Assembly (NCBI RefSeq): GCF_036226465.1
Contig: NZ_CP108476.1
Location: 6,758,001 to 6,822,000 of the forward strand
Reading direction: 5' to 3'
Origin: Kitasatospora sp. NBC_01250
GTDB taxonomy: Bacteria; Actinomycetota; Actinomycetes; Streptomycetales; Streptomycetaceae
Length of the DNA stretch: 64,000 bases
Part shown: in pieces, positions 49,968 through 58,977 of the stretch
How the letters are laid out: each line of letters begins with the position of its first letter
Numbering within the stretch: the first letter of the stretch is position 1
The notes under the pieces: generated by a model
The model's database searches: none
What the model was told of the DNA's origin: nothing
The model's input: only the letters and a program-made list of their open reading frames with translations
Translations under genes and position numbers: made by a program

Positions 49968-52301
49968 ATGGAACTGCGCGATCCCGGCGACGCCACCGGT
50001 TCGCCCGAACTCCCCTCCACCACACGTCCCTTGCTGAAGGCCTTGGCCGAGGGCCGGGCGGGGCGGGCGTTCCCGCCGGTGGCCGTCCCCGGGCCGGACG
50101 GCACGCTCGCCGTCGAGCGCCTGTTGGGCGGCCCGTCCGACGCGCGGGCCCTGGCGCATGCGCTGGCCGACGCCCGCTTCGCGCCGCTGCACGATGTGCT
50201 GCGGCGGATCGACGCCTGGTCCGCGCGGGTCGACGCCGACGCCCGGCGGTTCGATCCGCAGGTGCTGCGGCCGGAGAACGCGGACCTGTTCGGGCCGTTG
50301 CTCACCGAGGCCCTGGAGGCCTGCGTGGCCGGACCGCCCGAGCGCGCCGCCGCCTTCGTCGCCCAACGGGCCGAGCAGTACCTGGACTTCCTGGCCCTGT
50401 TCCTGGAGCGGCTGGCCCGCGACCAGCCCCCCGGCCACCGGGTCACCGGCCTGTGGGCGAACGGCGAGGAGACGCACAACGGCGGCCAGCGGGTGCTGCG
50501 CGTCGAGTTCGCCGACGGCACCCGGCTCGCGTACAAGCCACGCCCCGCGACCGGCGAGATCCTGTTCCTGGCCACCGAGGACTCGGTGTTCGCCCTGCTC
50601 AACGCGCTGCCCCCGGCGTCCGGTCCGATCCGGCTGCCGACCATGCGGACCTGGACGAGCAGTGGCCCGGACCGGGCCTGCTACTCCTGGCAGGAGTGGA
50701 TCGAGCCGCCGGACACGTGGGGCGTCCTGCGTGCCGACGGCGAGCTGAGCCTGCGCGGCGCCGTTCTCGAACCAGCGGCGGCGGCCCGCTACTGGCACCG
50801 CGCCGGGTCACTGGCCGCCGCCGCGTTCGCGTTCGGGATCACCGACCTGATCGGCGGCAACGTGCTGATCGGGCAGCGCCCGGGGGACGGCGAGCCGCTG
50901 CCGTTCCCGGTCGACCTGGAGGCGTACTTCGCCGATCTGGACCGCCTGTTCGAGACCGGGCTGCTGTCCGATCCCGCGGTCTGCGCGCACCACCACGCCG
51001 GCCTGGAGAACGTCGCGCGCTGGTGCGAGCTGGACGGCCCCGCGACCTGCTGGCGCCCGCAGCCGGACGGCTCGCTGCGGCTGGAACGGCGGACCCTGTC
51101 CCTGACCCGGACCGAGACCCGCACAGTGGTCGGGGACACCGAGGGCCGCGCCGGATACGGCCCCTACCTGGCGGCACTGCTGCGCGGCATGTTCGACGCC
51201 TGGACGCTGATGTGCCGCAACCGCGCCCGGATCGCCGAGTTCATCGGGGAGCGGGCCGCCGGTCACGTGGTGCGGGTGATCGCCCGCCCGACGGCCGACT
51301 ACCCGGACGGCGGCGAAGTCCCCTTCACCGACGGAGAGTCGGCGCAGCTCGCCCGCGGCGACGTCCCGTACTTCTTCCGCGCCGCCGACGGCGGCCCACT
51401 GCTGGCGATGCGGATGCCGCCCGGCCGCGCGTTGCGCACGGACTTGACCGACGCCCCCGGGTGGGACGAGGACCGACCCTGGCCGCCGGTCGCTGCCGTC
51501 CGCGAGGGCGGGAAGCTGGACCTCGCCGGGCTCGGCATCGCCCTGCGCGACGCGGTCGAACACGTCTACGGTGATCTGACACCAGAACAGAGCGATGTGC
51601 ACGATCCCGAGCGCGGGGTACGGCTCAGCCGGCGCGGCCCGCGGGAGGGCGAGGTGTCCTTCGACTGGCCGCAGGCGGCCCGCTGCATCACCTACGCCTG
51701 GGACGAGGCGAAGCTGCGGCTGCGCATCGACCCCCTGACCGGCACGGCCGACCCGGCTCGCACGGCCGTCGAGATCCGCGAGCGGCTGCTGCGCCTGGGC
51801 CGGATCGACGCCTCGCTGCGTGCCCCCTGGGCCGCCGGGGGCTTCACCGACACCGACCTGGAGGCGCAGCTCGACCGGCTGACCGGCGCCGGGATCGCCT
51901 GGCTGCGCGGCGTGGTCGCCGAGCACGGCTGGCCCGGCCGCGGCCTGGTCGGTGCGGAGGCCGCCACGGTGGCGAGCGCACTGCTCCAGCACCACACCGG
52001 CGACCTCGCGTTCCGGCGCGAGTGCCTGGCCCTGATCGAGGCCGCGGCCGAGGACGGCGACATGCTGCGGCGCGACGCCGCCTACCTCACCGACTCGCTG
52101 CGCCGAGCCGAGGGCCGACCGCAGCTGTACGGCACGAAGTTCGAACGGGTCGCGGGCGGCGAACTGCGGCCGTGCCCGATCGAGGACGAGGACCGGGTGG
52201 ACGAGCGCCGCGCGGCCGTCGTCCTCGGCCCGCTCGCCGACTACGCGGCCCTGCTGGCGCAGACGTACCCGGCACCCGCGAACGAAGGGGTACAGGCGTG
52301 A
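49968..52301 (+). CDS. LanM-type lanthipeptide dehydratase lacking LanC, fused to a DUF6624-like domain
   Basis: A 777-residue enzyme. Residues ~1-560 match the LanM dehydratase domain (DUF4135), which phosphorylates Ser/Thr of a precursor and removes phosphate to make dehydroamino acids. Visible motifs are ETHNGGQRVLRVEF, the Lys of LAYKPRP (~190), the kinase-like D-x-H-x-x-N motif reading DLIGGN (~293-298, His replaced by Ile), the metal Asp of VDLEAYF (~316), VRVIARPTADY and RGDVPYFF. The usual C-terminal LanC cyclase is absent. Residues ~640-777 instead resemble DUF6624 (EHGWPGRGLVG, YLTDSLRRAEGRPQLYGTKF, CPIEDEDRVDERR). The stop overlaps the GTG of the next gene. Cyclisation may be spontaneous or done by another enzyme. 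Confidence 0.88.
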   Translation: MELRDPGDATGSPELPSTTRPLLKALAEGRAGRAFPPVAVPGPDGTLAVERLLGGPSDARALAHALADARFAPLHDVLRRIDAWSARVDADARRFDPQVLRPENADLFGPLLTEALEACVAGPPERAAAFVAQRAEQYLDFLALFLERLARDQPPGHRVTGLWANGEETHNGGQRVLRVEFADGTRLAYKPRPATGEILFLATEDSVFALLNALPPASGPIRLPTMRTWTSSGPDRACYSWQEWIEPPDTWGVLRADGELSLRGAVLEPAAAARYWHRAGSLAAAAFAFGITDLIGGNVLIGQRPGDGEPLPFPVDLEAYFADLDRLFETGLLSDPAVCAHHHAGLENVARWCELDGPATCWRPQPDGSLRLERRTLSLTRTETRTVVGDTEGRAGYGPYLAALLRGMFDAWTLMCRNRARIAEFIGERAAGHVVRVIARPTADYPDGGEVPFTDGESAQLARGDVPYFFRAADGGPLLAMRMPPGRALRTDLTDAPGWDEDRPWPPVAAVREGGKLDLAGLGIALRDAVEHVYGDLTPEQSDVHDPERGVRLSRRGPREGEVSFDWPQAARCITYAWDEAKLRLRIDPLTGTADPARTAVEIRERLLRLGRIDASLRAPWAAGGFTDTDLEAQLDRLTGAGIAWLRGVVAEHGWPGRGLVGAEAATVASALLQHHTGDLAFRRECLALIEAAAEDGDMLRRDAAYLTDSLRRAEGRPQLYGTKFERVAGGELRPCPIEDEDRVDERRAAVVLGPLADYAALLAQTYPAPANEGVQA

Positions 52302-53494
52302 TCGCGACCGACTGGACCGAACCCCTCGCCCGCGCCTGGGGCAAGGAGCCCGCCCTGCTCCGGGCCGCCGCCCCGGCGGACCTGGGGCACCTCCACCGCA
52401 CGATCGTCGCCGCCTGCGAGTCCTTCCGCGCCGGAACGGTGTTCCGGACCTTCCCGCAGGTCCGCTTCCACACCCCGCTCGGCTGGCTCGGCGCGCCGGG
52501 GAGACTCCTGCCCGATGCCGCCGACCCGAGCCCGGCCGGCTATCGGGCCCGGCTGCGCCGCGAGCCGCCCGGCAGCGGGCCGGACGCGGGATTCCTGCTG
52601 AGCGTCCGCCAGCCCCTGCACACCGACTACCCGTTGTGGTCGGCGGTCCGCGACACCCTCACCGAGCTGTGGCGCCAGGTGGGCTGGCCGTGCCTGCCGG
52701 TCGAGGCCGAGCTGACCGAGGGGGACGACTGCACCCGCGTCCGGGGCCTGGCCGTCGACTCCGAACACGCGGTGCTGACCTGGGTGTTGGACGGCGTCCT
52801 GGAGGTCGAACTGCACGAGGTGGCGGGCGGGCCGCGCGTCCTGCGGGCCGCCGCCGGCGAGCTGCTGTACTGGCCGGAGGGCTCCCGCTGGCGCGAACAC
52901 CACCTCGACGGCTGCACGACGCTGCGGATCTCCGTCCCGCGTGCGCAGCGCCTGGCGACCGGCGCGGTCAAGAACCTGCTGGCCGAGGACGTGCGGGACC
53001 GCCTGGAGTACGACGGCACGGTGCCCTGCCTGCCCTACCCCCCACCCGCCGACGGGCCGGCCGCCCCGGCTCCCGCCGTGATCGCCGTCGGCGAGGCGAC
53101 CCGCGCGGCGGCCGGGGGCGCGCAGCTGCCCGCCGCGCTGCGCACCCGGTGGGCGGCCTGGTGCTCCTCGGCCGGGCTGGAACCCGCACCCGAGCCGCGC
53201 GCCGACGTCCCGCTCGTCCCCGGGCAGCGGCTGCGGGTGGTGCGCGCGATCGTCCGGGTGCCGGACGGGCCCGGCCGCCGGATCTGGGCCGTCAACGGGC
53301 ACGCCTTCCCGATCGGCGGGGCGGCGGGGGAGCGGATCGCCCAGCAGCTGTGGCCCGGACGCGAACTGACGGTCGGTGAGCTGTGCCGGGCGGTGGGCGC
53401 GGACGAACACAACGGCGTCGTGACCGCGTTGCTGCGCAAGCTCTACCGGCTGCGTGGGATCGACCTGACCGGCGACGAGCGGACGGACGGATGA
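52298..53494 (+). CDS. JmjC/ROX-type cupin paralogue with lost iron ligands (RiPP operon)
   Basis: A 398-residue protein with a cupin core and a C-terminal winged-helix-like domain, the architecture of ribosomal-oxygenase (ROX)-type JmjC proteins. Compared with the next protein, the HxD motif GVHKD reads GLAVD (Ala152 for His), and the distal His of LLYWPADYYH aligns with Trp198 in LLYWPEGSRW. The iron site is therefore probably not functional. The C-terminal segment (WAVNGHAFPIGG, ELTVGELCRAVG, LLRKLYRLRGI) resembles that of the neighbour, so the two are paralogues. The GTG start overlaps the dehydratase stop (GTGA). It may bind the precursor or form a heterodimer with the active partner. 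Confidence 0.75.
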   Translation: MIATDWTEPLARAWGKEPALLRAAAPADLGHLHRTIVAACESFRAGTVFRTFPQVRFHTPLGWLGAPGRLLPDAADPSPAGYRARLRREPPGSGPDAGFLLSVRQPLHTDYPLWSAVRDTLTELWRQVGWPCLPVEAELTEGDDCTRVRGLAVDSEHAVLTWVLDGVLEVELHEVAGGPRVLRAAAGELLYWPEGSRWREHHLDGCTTLRISVPRAQRLATGAVKNLLAEDVRDRLEYDGTVPCLPYPPPADGPAAPAPAVIAVGEATRAAAGGAQLPAALRTRWAAWCSSAGLEPAPEPRADVPLVPGQRLRVVRAIVRVPDGPGRRIWAVNGHAFPIGGAAGERIAQQLWPGRELTVGELCRAVGADEHNGVVTALLRKLYRLRGIDLTGDERTDG

Positions 53495-54783
53495 CGACAG
53501 CACCCGTGAGCGACCTGGCCATCGTCCAAGGACCCCTGGACTGGGACGAGTTCACCGCGCGCTACTGGGACCGCCGCCCGGTGCTGATCAAGGCCCTCCA
53601 CCCGGCGCCCTTCGAACTGCGCGAGGTCTTCGCCGCCGCCGCGCTCGCCACCCGGCCGCCCGGCTCGTACCTGATGCCGCCGAACGCGCAGTTCGCCGTC
53701 GGACGCTTCCAGCAGTCCGAGCCCGCCAACTGGTTCCCGCGCGCCGAGGACGGCACGTTCGACGGCTACCGGCAGCGGCTGGACGCCGAGTTGGCGGCCT
53801 TCTCGAAGGAGCGGCGGTACGCGCTGGTCGTGCACGCCTTCCACGCCTTTCACGCCGGGCAGTGGGAGCGCGAGCGCGCGTTCTTCGAGCCGCTGTGGGA
53901 GCGCACCGGGCTGCCCCTGTCGGGGGCGATCACCACGCTCTTCCACGGCAGCTACGAGCACACCCCGGTCGGCGTCCACAAGGACCGCTTCGCGACCTTC
54001 CTGTTCGCCCTCGAAGGCCGCAAGCGGATGCGGTTCTGGCGGGAGCGCCCGTGGACCGAGCCGGTGACCACCGTGCTGGACTACCGGCCCCACCTGGCCG
54101 CCTCGTTCACCGCCGAGCCCGAGCCCGGCGACCTGCTGTACTGGCCCGCGGACTACTACCACGTCGGTGAGAGCGTCGACGCCACGGCCGCGACCAGCGT
54201 CAACGTCGGCGTGCCGCGCGAGGCGCACCGCGCGGTCTACGACGTGGACGACCTGCTGCTGGGCAAGGCCCCGGACGCGATGGTCGATCCAGACGCCGGC
54301 CTGGTGCGGCTGCCCGCTGCCACCGCCCCGCTGTCGGTGCCCGAACCGCCGACGGACGGCGCGCTGCCCGAAGCGCTGGAGCAGACCCTGCGCGTCTTCC
54401 AGGAGTACGGCGACCCCGACCGGATGCGGGACCGGGTCGCCTCGGTCTCGCTCCGCAACTGGAGCGCGTCCGGTCTGTGCCCCGCCCCGCCGCCCGAGGT
54501 GCCGCAGCCCCTGGACGACGGCACGGCGGTACGCGCCCGTGCCCGGGTGCTGTACGAGCCGGCCGACGGAGCGCTGCTGTGCGCCGCCAACGGGCACGTG
54601 CTGCGCACCACGCTGACGCGGCAGCAGGTGGAACCGCTGCTGCGCCGACTCGCCGAACGGGAGCCGGTGCTGGTCGGCGAGTTGACGGCCGGCCTGCCGC
54701 CCGCAGCCCGCCCGGAAGCCCGCCGCCTGCTGGAGGCGCTGGAGAGCTTCCGCGCCCTGACCCGCGAAGCACTCCAGCCGTAG
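53491..54783 (+). CDS. JmjC/ROX-type Fe(II)/2-oxoglutarate oxygenase (RiPP operon)
   Basis: A 430-residue protein with a complete JmjC-like cupin. The iron triad is His163 and Asp165 in VGVHKDRFATFLFALEGRKR and His224 in PGDLLYWPADYYHVGES. The N-terminus YWDRRPVLIK is the usual entry motif of Cupin_4 proteins. Residues ~330-430 form a winged-helix-like C-terminal domain related to that of the upstream paralogue. ROX enzymes hydroxylate residues in proteins, so this one probably hydroxylates or otherwise oxidises the precursor peptide (His43 or another residue). The ATG overlaps the upstream stop (ATGA), giving three coupled genes in a row. Confidence 0.82.
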   Translation: MTTAPVSDLAIVQGPLDWDEFTARYWDRRPVLIKALHPAPFELREVFAAAALATRPPGSYLMPPNAQFAVGRFQQSEPANWFPRAEDGTFDGYRQRLDAELAAFSKERRYALVVHAFHAFHAGQWERERAFFEPLWERTGLPLSGAITTLFHGSYEHTPVGVHKDRFATFLFALEGRKRMRFWRERPWTEPVTTVLDYRPHLAASFTAEPEPGDLLYWPADYYHVGESVDATAATSVNVGVPREAHRAVYDVDDLLLGKAPDAMVDPDAGLVRLPAATAPLSVPEPPTDGALPEALEQTLRVFQEYGDPDRMRDRVASVSLRNWSASGLCPAPPPEVPQPLDDGTAVRARARVLYEPADGALLCAANGHVLRTTLTRQQVEPLLRRLAEREPVLVGELTAGLPPAARPEARRLLEALESFRALTREALQP

Positions 54784-54803
54784 ACCGTCCAGCGACCCGC
54801 GCC

Positions 54804-55523
54804 CTACCGGATCCGCTCCCCGGCCGGGACGGCCTGCGCCTCGGCCTGGCCCGGTGCCGCGGCGGACGTGCTCGTGGTGGGCCGCAGCCTGGCGCGCACC
54901 GCGGTGCCGAGCCGGTCCAGGCCGACCACCAGGGCGGCCAGCACGATGAACTCCACCGTCAGCTGCGCGATCTGTCCCCAGACGTAGCCGTAGCCGTGCC
55001 CGCTCGGGTCGAAGAAGAAGTACGGGTACTTGTTCGGGAAGTCCGGGAAGAGCGCGGCCCGGGCCATCGTCAGGCCCGCGTAGGTCAGGGGGAAGGAGAG
55101 CCAGAGCGGCAGGTCGCGCCAGCGCGAGGCGTTGCGCGGGCGGGCGCAGAGCCAGTCGAGCAGCACCAGCACGGGGGTGGTGTAGTGCAGCAGGAACGAG
55201 GACCAGTTCTGCAGCCGGTCGGGCCCGGAGGTCAGGCCGGGCAGCGGGTCGGCGCCGTGGTTCAGCAGGATGTGCGCGACCAGGCCGGTGATCATGATGT
55301 AGAGCGTCGCCGCGCCGCGCAGCCGGGGTGCGGGCGCGTCCGCCGTGCCGCGCTTGGTCATCCAGTAGACGGCGCCGGCGAAGTAGCCGAAGACCAGCAC
55401 GTTGCTCTGGACCGTGAAGTACACCAGCGAGCTGGTGCCCAGGATCAGCCCGAACCCGCTCGACAGGACGATGGCCAGGCGCCACCAGAGCGTGGGTCGG
55501 GTCCAGATGTGCATGGCGTTCAC
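54804..55523 (-). CDS. Pr6Pr-family integral membrane protein
   Basis: A 239-residue protein with about six hydrophobic segments, including LAIVLSSGFGLILG, VQSNVLVFGYFAGAVYWM, LYIMITGLVAHILL and LTVEFIVLAALVVGL. The order and the motifs YFTVQSNVLV, HYTTPVLVLLDWL and PNKYPYFFFD match Pr6Pr membrane proteins (related to FAR-17a/AIG1), which are common in actinomycetes and may act on lipids. The cytoplasmic tail is Ala/Gln-rich. It converges with the RiPP operon, so it is probably not part of it. Two Met codons (55523, 55514) can serve as start. Confidence 0.82.
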   Translation of the reverse strand: MNAMHIWTRPTLWWRLAIVLSSGFGLILGTSSLVYFTVQSNVLVFGYFAGAVYWMTKRGTADAPAPRLRGAATLYIMITGLVAHILLNHGADPLPGLTSGPDRLQNWSSFLLHYTTPVLVLLDWLCARPRNASRWRDLPLWLSFPLTYAGLTMARAALFPDFPNKYPYFFFDPSGHGYGYVWGQIAQLTVEFIVLAALVVGLDRLGTAVRARLRPTTSTSAAAPGQAEAQAVPAGERIR

Positions 55524-55597
55524 CGGATCTGTCGTACGGGTGGGGGTCGACGTACTCTACCGGGCAGTAGTCGTGGGGCACGAGCCATAGCGGGGCG

Positions 55598-56428
55598 TCA
55601 GGCTCCGGTGGGACCGTCCTCCCCCGTGCGGGGGAGGGGTGGCGGCGTCCAGATGTAGCGGGTGCTGGTGGTGATCGGGATCAGCCCCAGCCGGCGCAGG
55701 ATCGGCGCGCTGTGCTCGGAGGCGTCCACCTGGAGGTAGCGGTGGCCGCACGCGTGGGCGATCCGGGCCCGCTGTGCCACCAGCGCCTGGTAGACGCCGC
55801 GCCCGCGCCACTCGGCCAGCGTCGCCCCGCCGAGCAGCGCTCCGAAGTCGCTGCCCGGGCGCAGCACCAGCCAGCCGGTGCTGATCAACTGCCCCCCGGA
55901 CTCGGCGGCCAGGACCGCGATCCCCTCGGGGTGGTCGGTCAGTTGGCCGTGCAGGAAGTCGGCGAGGGACTGGTGGTACTCGCCCCAGACGGCCGCCTCC
56001 AGAGCCGCGATCCGGTCCGCCTCGGCGGGGTCGGTGAGGCGGCGCACGGTCACGCCCGCGGGCAGCGCCGGCTCCCGGCCGGGCGGGGGCGCGAGCAGCT
56101 CGCTGCGCCCGGCCAGCACGGTGGTGGTGGGCTGGGCGGTGAAACCGGCCGCGCGCAGGCGCTCGGGCAGCTCGGCGGGCAGGTCGTGCCCGCGCACCTT
56201 CCACTCCAGGCGGCGGCTGCGGGGGGCGAAGTGCCGGAGTTGGCGGTGGATCAGCTCGTCCAGCTCGGCTCCGCGCAGGCCCAGGTCGCGCGGTGCGTTG
56301 ACGAAGCCGCTGCTCTCACCGGTGTGCCGGATCAGCGGCCCGTCCTGGTCGCGCACCGTGTCGGGCCCGTCGAGGCCGCTGCGCAGCTGTCGGTCGTAGG
56401 CGTCGCGTAGTTCCGCTGCATCGATCAC
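55598..56428 (-). CDS. GNAT-family acetyltransferase with an extra N-terminal domain
   Basis: A 276-residue protein. The C-terminal half is a GNAT domain with the acetyl-CoA motif GGATLAEWRGRGVYQALVAQ and the final LQVDASEHSAPILRRLGL. The N-terminal ~110 residues (RLEWKVRGHDLPAELPERL) form a second, GNAT-like or accessory domain, so the protein may be a tandem or pseudo-tandem GNAT. Substrate unknown. The start ATG at 56428 reads MIDAAELRDAYDRQ. Confidence 0.83.
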   Translation of the reverse strand: MIDAAELRDAYDRQLRSGLDGPDTVRDQDGPLIRHTGESSGFVNAPRDLGLRGAELDELIHRQLRHFAPRSRRLEWKVRGHDLPAELPERLRAAGFTAQPTTTVLAGRSELLAPPPGREPALPAGVTVRRLTDPAEADRIAALEAAVWGEYHQSLADFLHGQLTDHPEGIAVLAAESGGQLISTGWLVLRPGSDFGALLGGATLAEWRGRGVYQALVAQRARIAHACGHRYLQVDASEHSAPILRRLGLIPITTSTRYIWTPPPLPRTGEDGPTGA

Positions 56429-56465
56429 CGGTCGAGCCTACGGTCGACGGCGGCCCGGCGGCTCT

Positions 56466-56479
56466 TGTTACTGGCGGGT
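56466..56479. promoter_or_regulatory. Weak match to the acyl-CoA dehydrogenase operator
   Basis: TTACTGGCGGGTCA resembles the TTACTCGCGAGTAG site before the acyl-CoA dehydrogenase gene at 11 of 14 positions. It lies upstream of the racemase/thiolase/FadB genes, so a common fatty-acid regulator is possible. Confidence 0.25.
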
Positions 56480-56539
56480 CACCGGCATACCATCCCGAGT
56501 GTTACAGCTCTACTGTCACGCTCGCGAGGAGGCGGCCGG

Positions 56540-57676
56540 GTGACTGGTGACCGGGAGGCCGACGGCCGGGGCGCGGGGCCGCTGGCCGGGGTGCGGGTGG
56601 TCGAGCTGGCCGGGATCGGCCCCGGCCCGTTCGCCGCGATGCTCCTCGGTGACCTGGGCGCCGACGTGGTGCGGGTGGACCGGCCGAACGGCTCGCCGCT
56701 GACCGGGGATCCGGCGCTCGACCTGACCAACCGCAGCAAGCGCTCGGTGCTGCTCGACCTCAAGGCGCCGGACGGGCCCGGCCTGCTGCTCGACCTGGTC
56801 GAGCGCGCCGACCTGCTGATCGAGGGCTACCGCCCCGGGGTCGCCGAGCGGCTCGGGGTCGGCCCCGAGCCGTGCCTGGCCCGCAACCCCGCGCTGGTCT
56901 ACGGGCGGATGACCGGCTGGGGGCAGCACGGACCGCTGGCCGCCGCCGCCGGGCACGACATCGACTACACCGCGCTCACCGGCGTCCTCTCCATGATCGG
57001 GCCGGCCGACGGGCCGCCCAGCGTCCCGCTCAACCTGCTCGGCGACTACGCGGGCGGCTCGCTCTACCTGGTGGTCGGCCTGCTGGCCGCCCTGCAGCAC
57101 GCCCGCGGCACCGGTCAGGGCCAGGTGGTGGATGCCGCGATCGTCGACGGCACGGCCCATCTGGCCACGCTCTTCTGGGGGTTGCTCGCCGAGGGGCGCT
57201 GGCAGGACCGCCGCGGCGGCAACCTGCTGGACGGCAGCGCCCCCTGCTACGCGGTCTACCAGGCGAGCGACGGCGGCCACTTCGCGGTCGGCGCGCTGGA
57301 GCCGCAGTTCTACGCCGAGTTCGCCCGGCTGCTCGGCCTCGGCCCCGAGGCGCCCGGCCAGTACGACACCGCCCGCTGGCCCGAGCTGCGCGCGCTGATC
57401 GCCACCCGCTTCGCCGGCCGCACCACCGCCGAGTGGACCGCCGTCTTCGAGGGCACGGACGCCTGCGTGACGCCGGTACTGACGATGCATCAGGCCGTGC
57501 GGCACCCCCATCTGGCGGCCCGCGGCACCTACCCGACCCTGGACGGGGTGACCCAACCCGCCCCCGCACCGCGCTTCTCGGCCACCCCCGCCGAGCTGCG
57601 CCGCCCGCCGGCCCGGCCCGGCGCGGACACCGCCGAGGTGGCCCGCGACTGGGCCGTGCCCGGCCTCGCCCCCTGA
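56540..57676 (+). CDS. Alpha-methylacyl-CoA racemase (CaiB/BaiF family)
   Basis: A 378-residue family III CoA-transferase homologue. It has the N-terminal GVRVVELAGIGPGPFAAMLLGDLGADVVRV, read in parts, and the racemase residues His in AAGHDIDYTALTG and Asp in NLLGDYAGGSLYL, which mark the AMACR/Mcr branch. It inverts the methyl-branched carbon of 2-methylacyl-CoA so that beta-oxidation can proceed. AGGAGG lies about 9 bp before the GTG at 56540. It heads a block with thiolase and FadB, which supports a role in branched-chain fatty acid breakdown. Confidence 0.88.
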   Translation: MTGDREADGRGAGPLAGVRVVELAGIGPGPFAAMLLGDLGADVVRVDRPNGSPLTGDPALDLTNRSKRSVLLDLKAPDGPGLLLDLVERADLLIEGYRPGVAERLGVGPEPCLARNPALVYGRMTGWGQHGPLAAAAGHDIDYTALTGVLSMIGPADGPPSVPLNLLGDYAGGSLYLVVGLLAALQHARGTGQGQVVDAAIVDGTAHLATLFWGLLAEGRWQDRRGGNLLDGSAPCYAVYQASDGGHFAVGALEPQFYAEFARLLGLGPEAPGQYDTARWPELRALIATRFAGRTTAEWTAVFEGTDACVTPVLTMHQAVRHPHLAARGTYPTLDGVTQPAPAPRFSATPAELRRPPARPGADTAEVARDWAVPGLAP

Positions 57677-57734
57677 CCGTCCGCTCACCCAAGGCCGCCG
57701 GACCAACCGACTCCCCTGAGAGGCAGCAGCAATC

Positions 57735-58946
<1,212 letters not shown>

Positions 58947-58977
58947 CCCCCCTTCCTGGATCCCGGAGACAATTCCC

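Noticed and set aside
54804..55523. Pr6Pr membrane protein as the exporter of the RiPP product
   Set aside because: It converges on the operon from the other strand and belongs to a family without known transport role.
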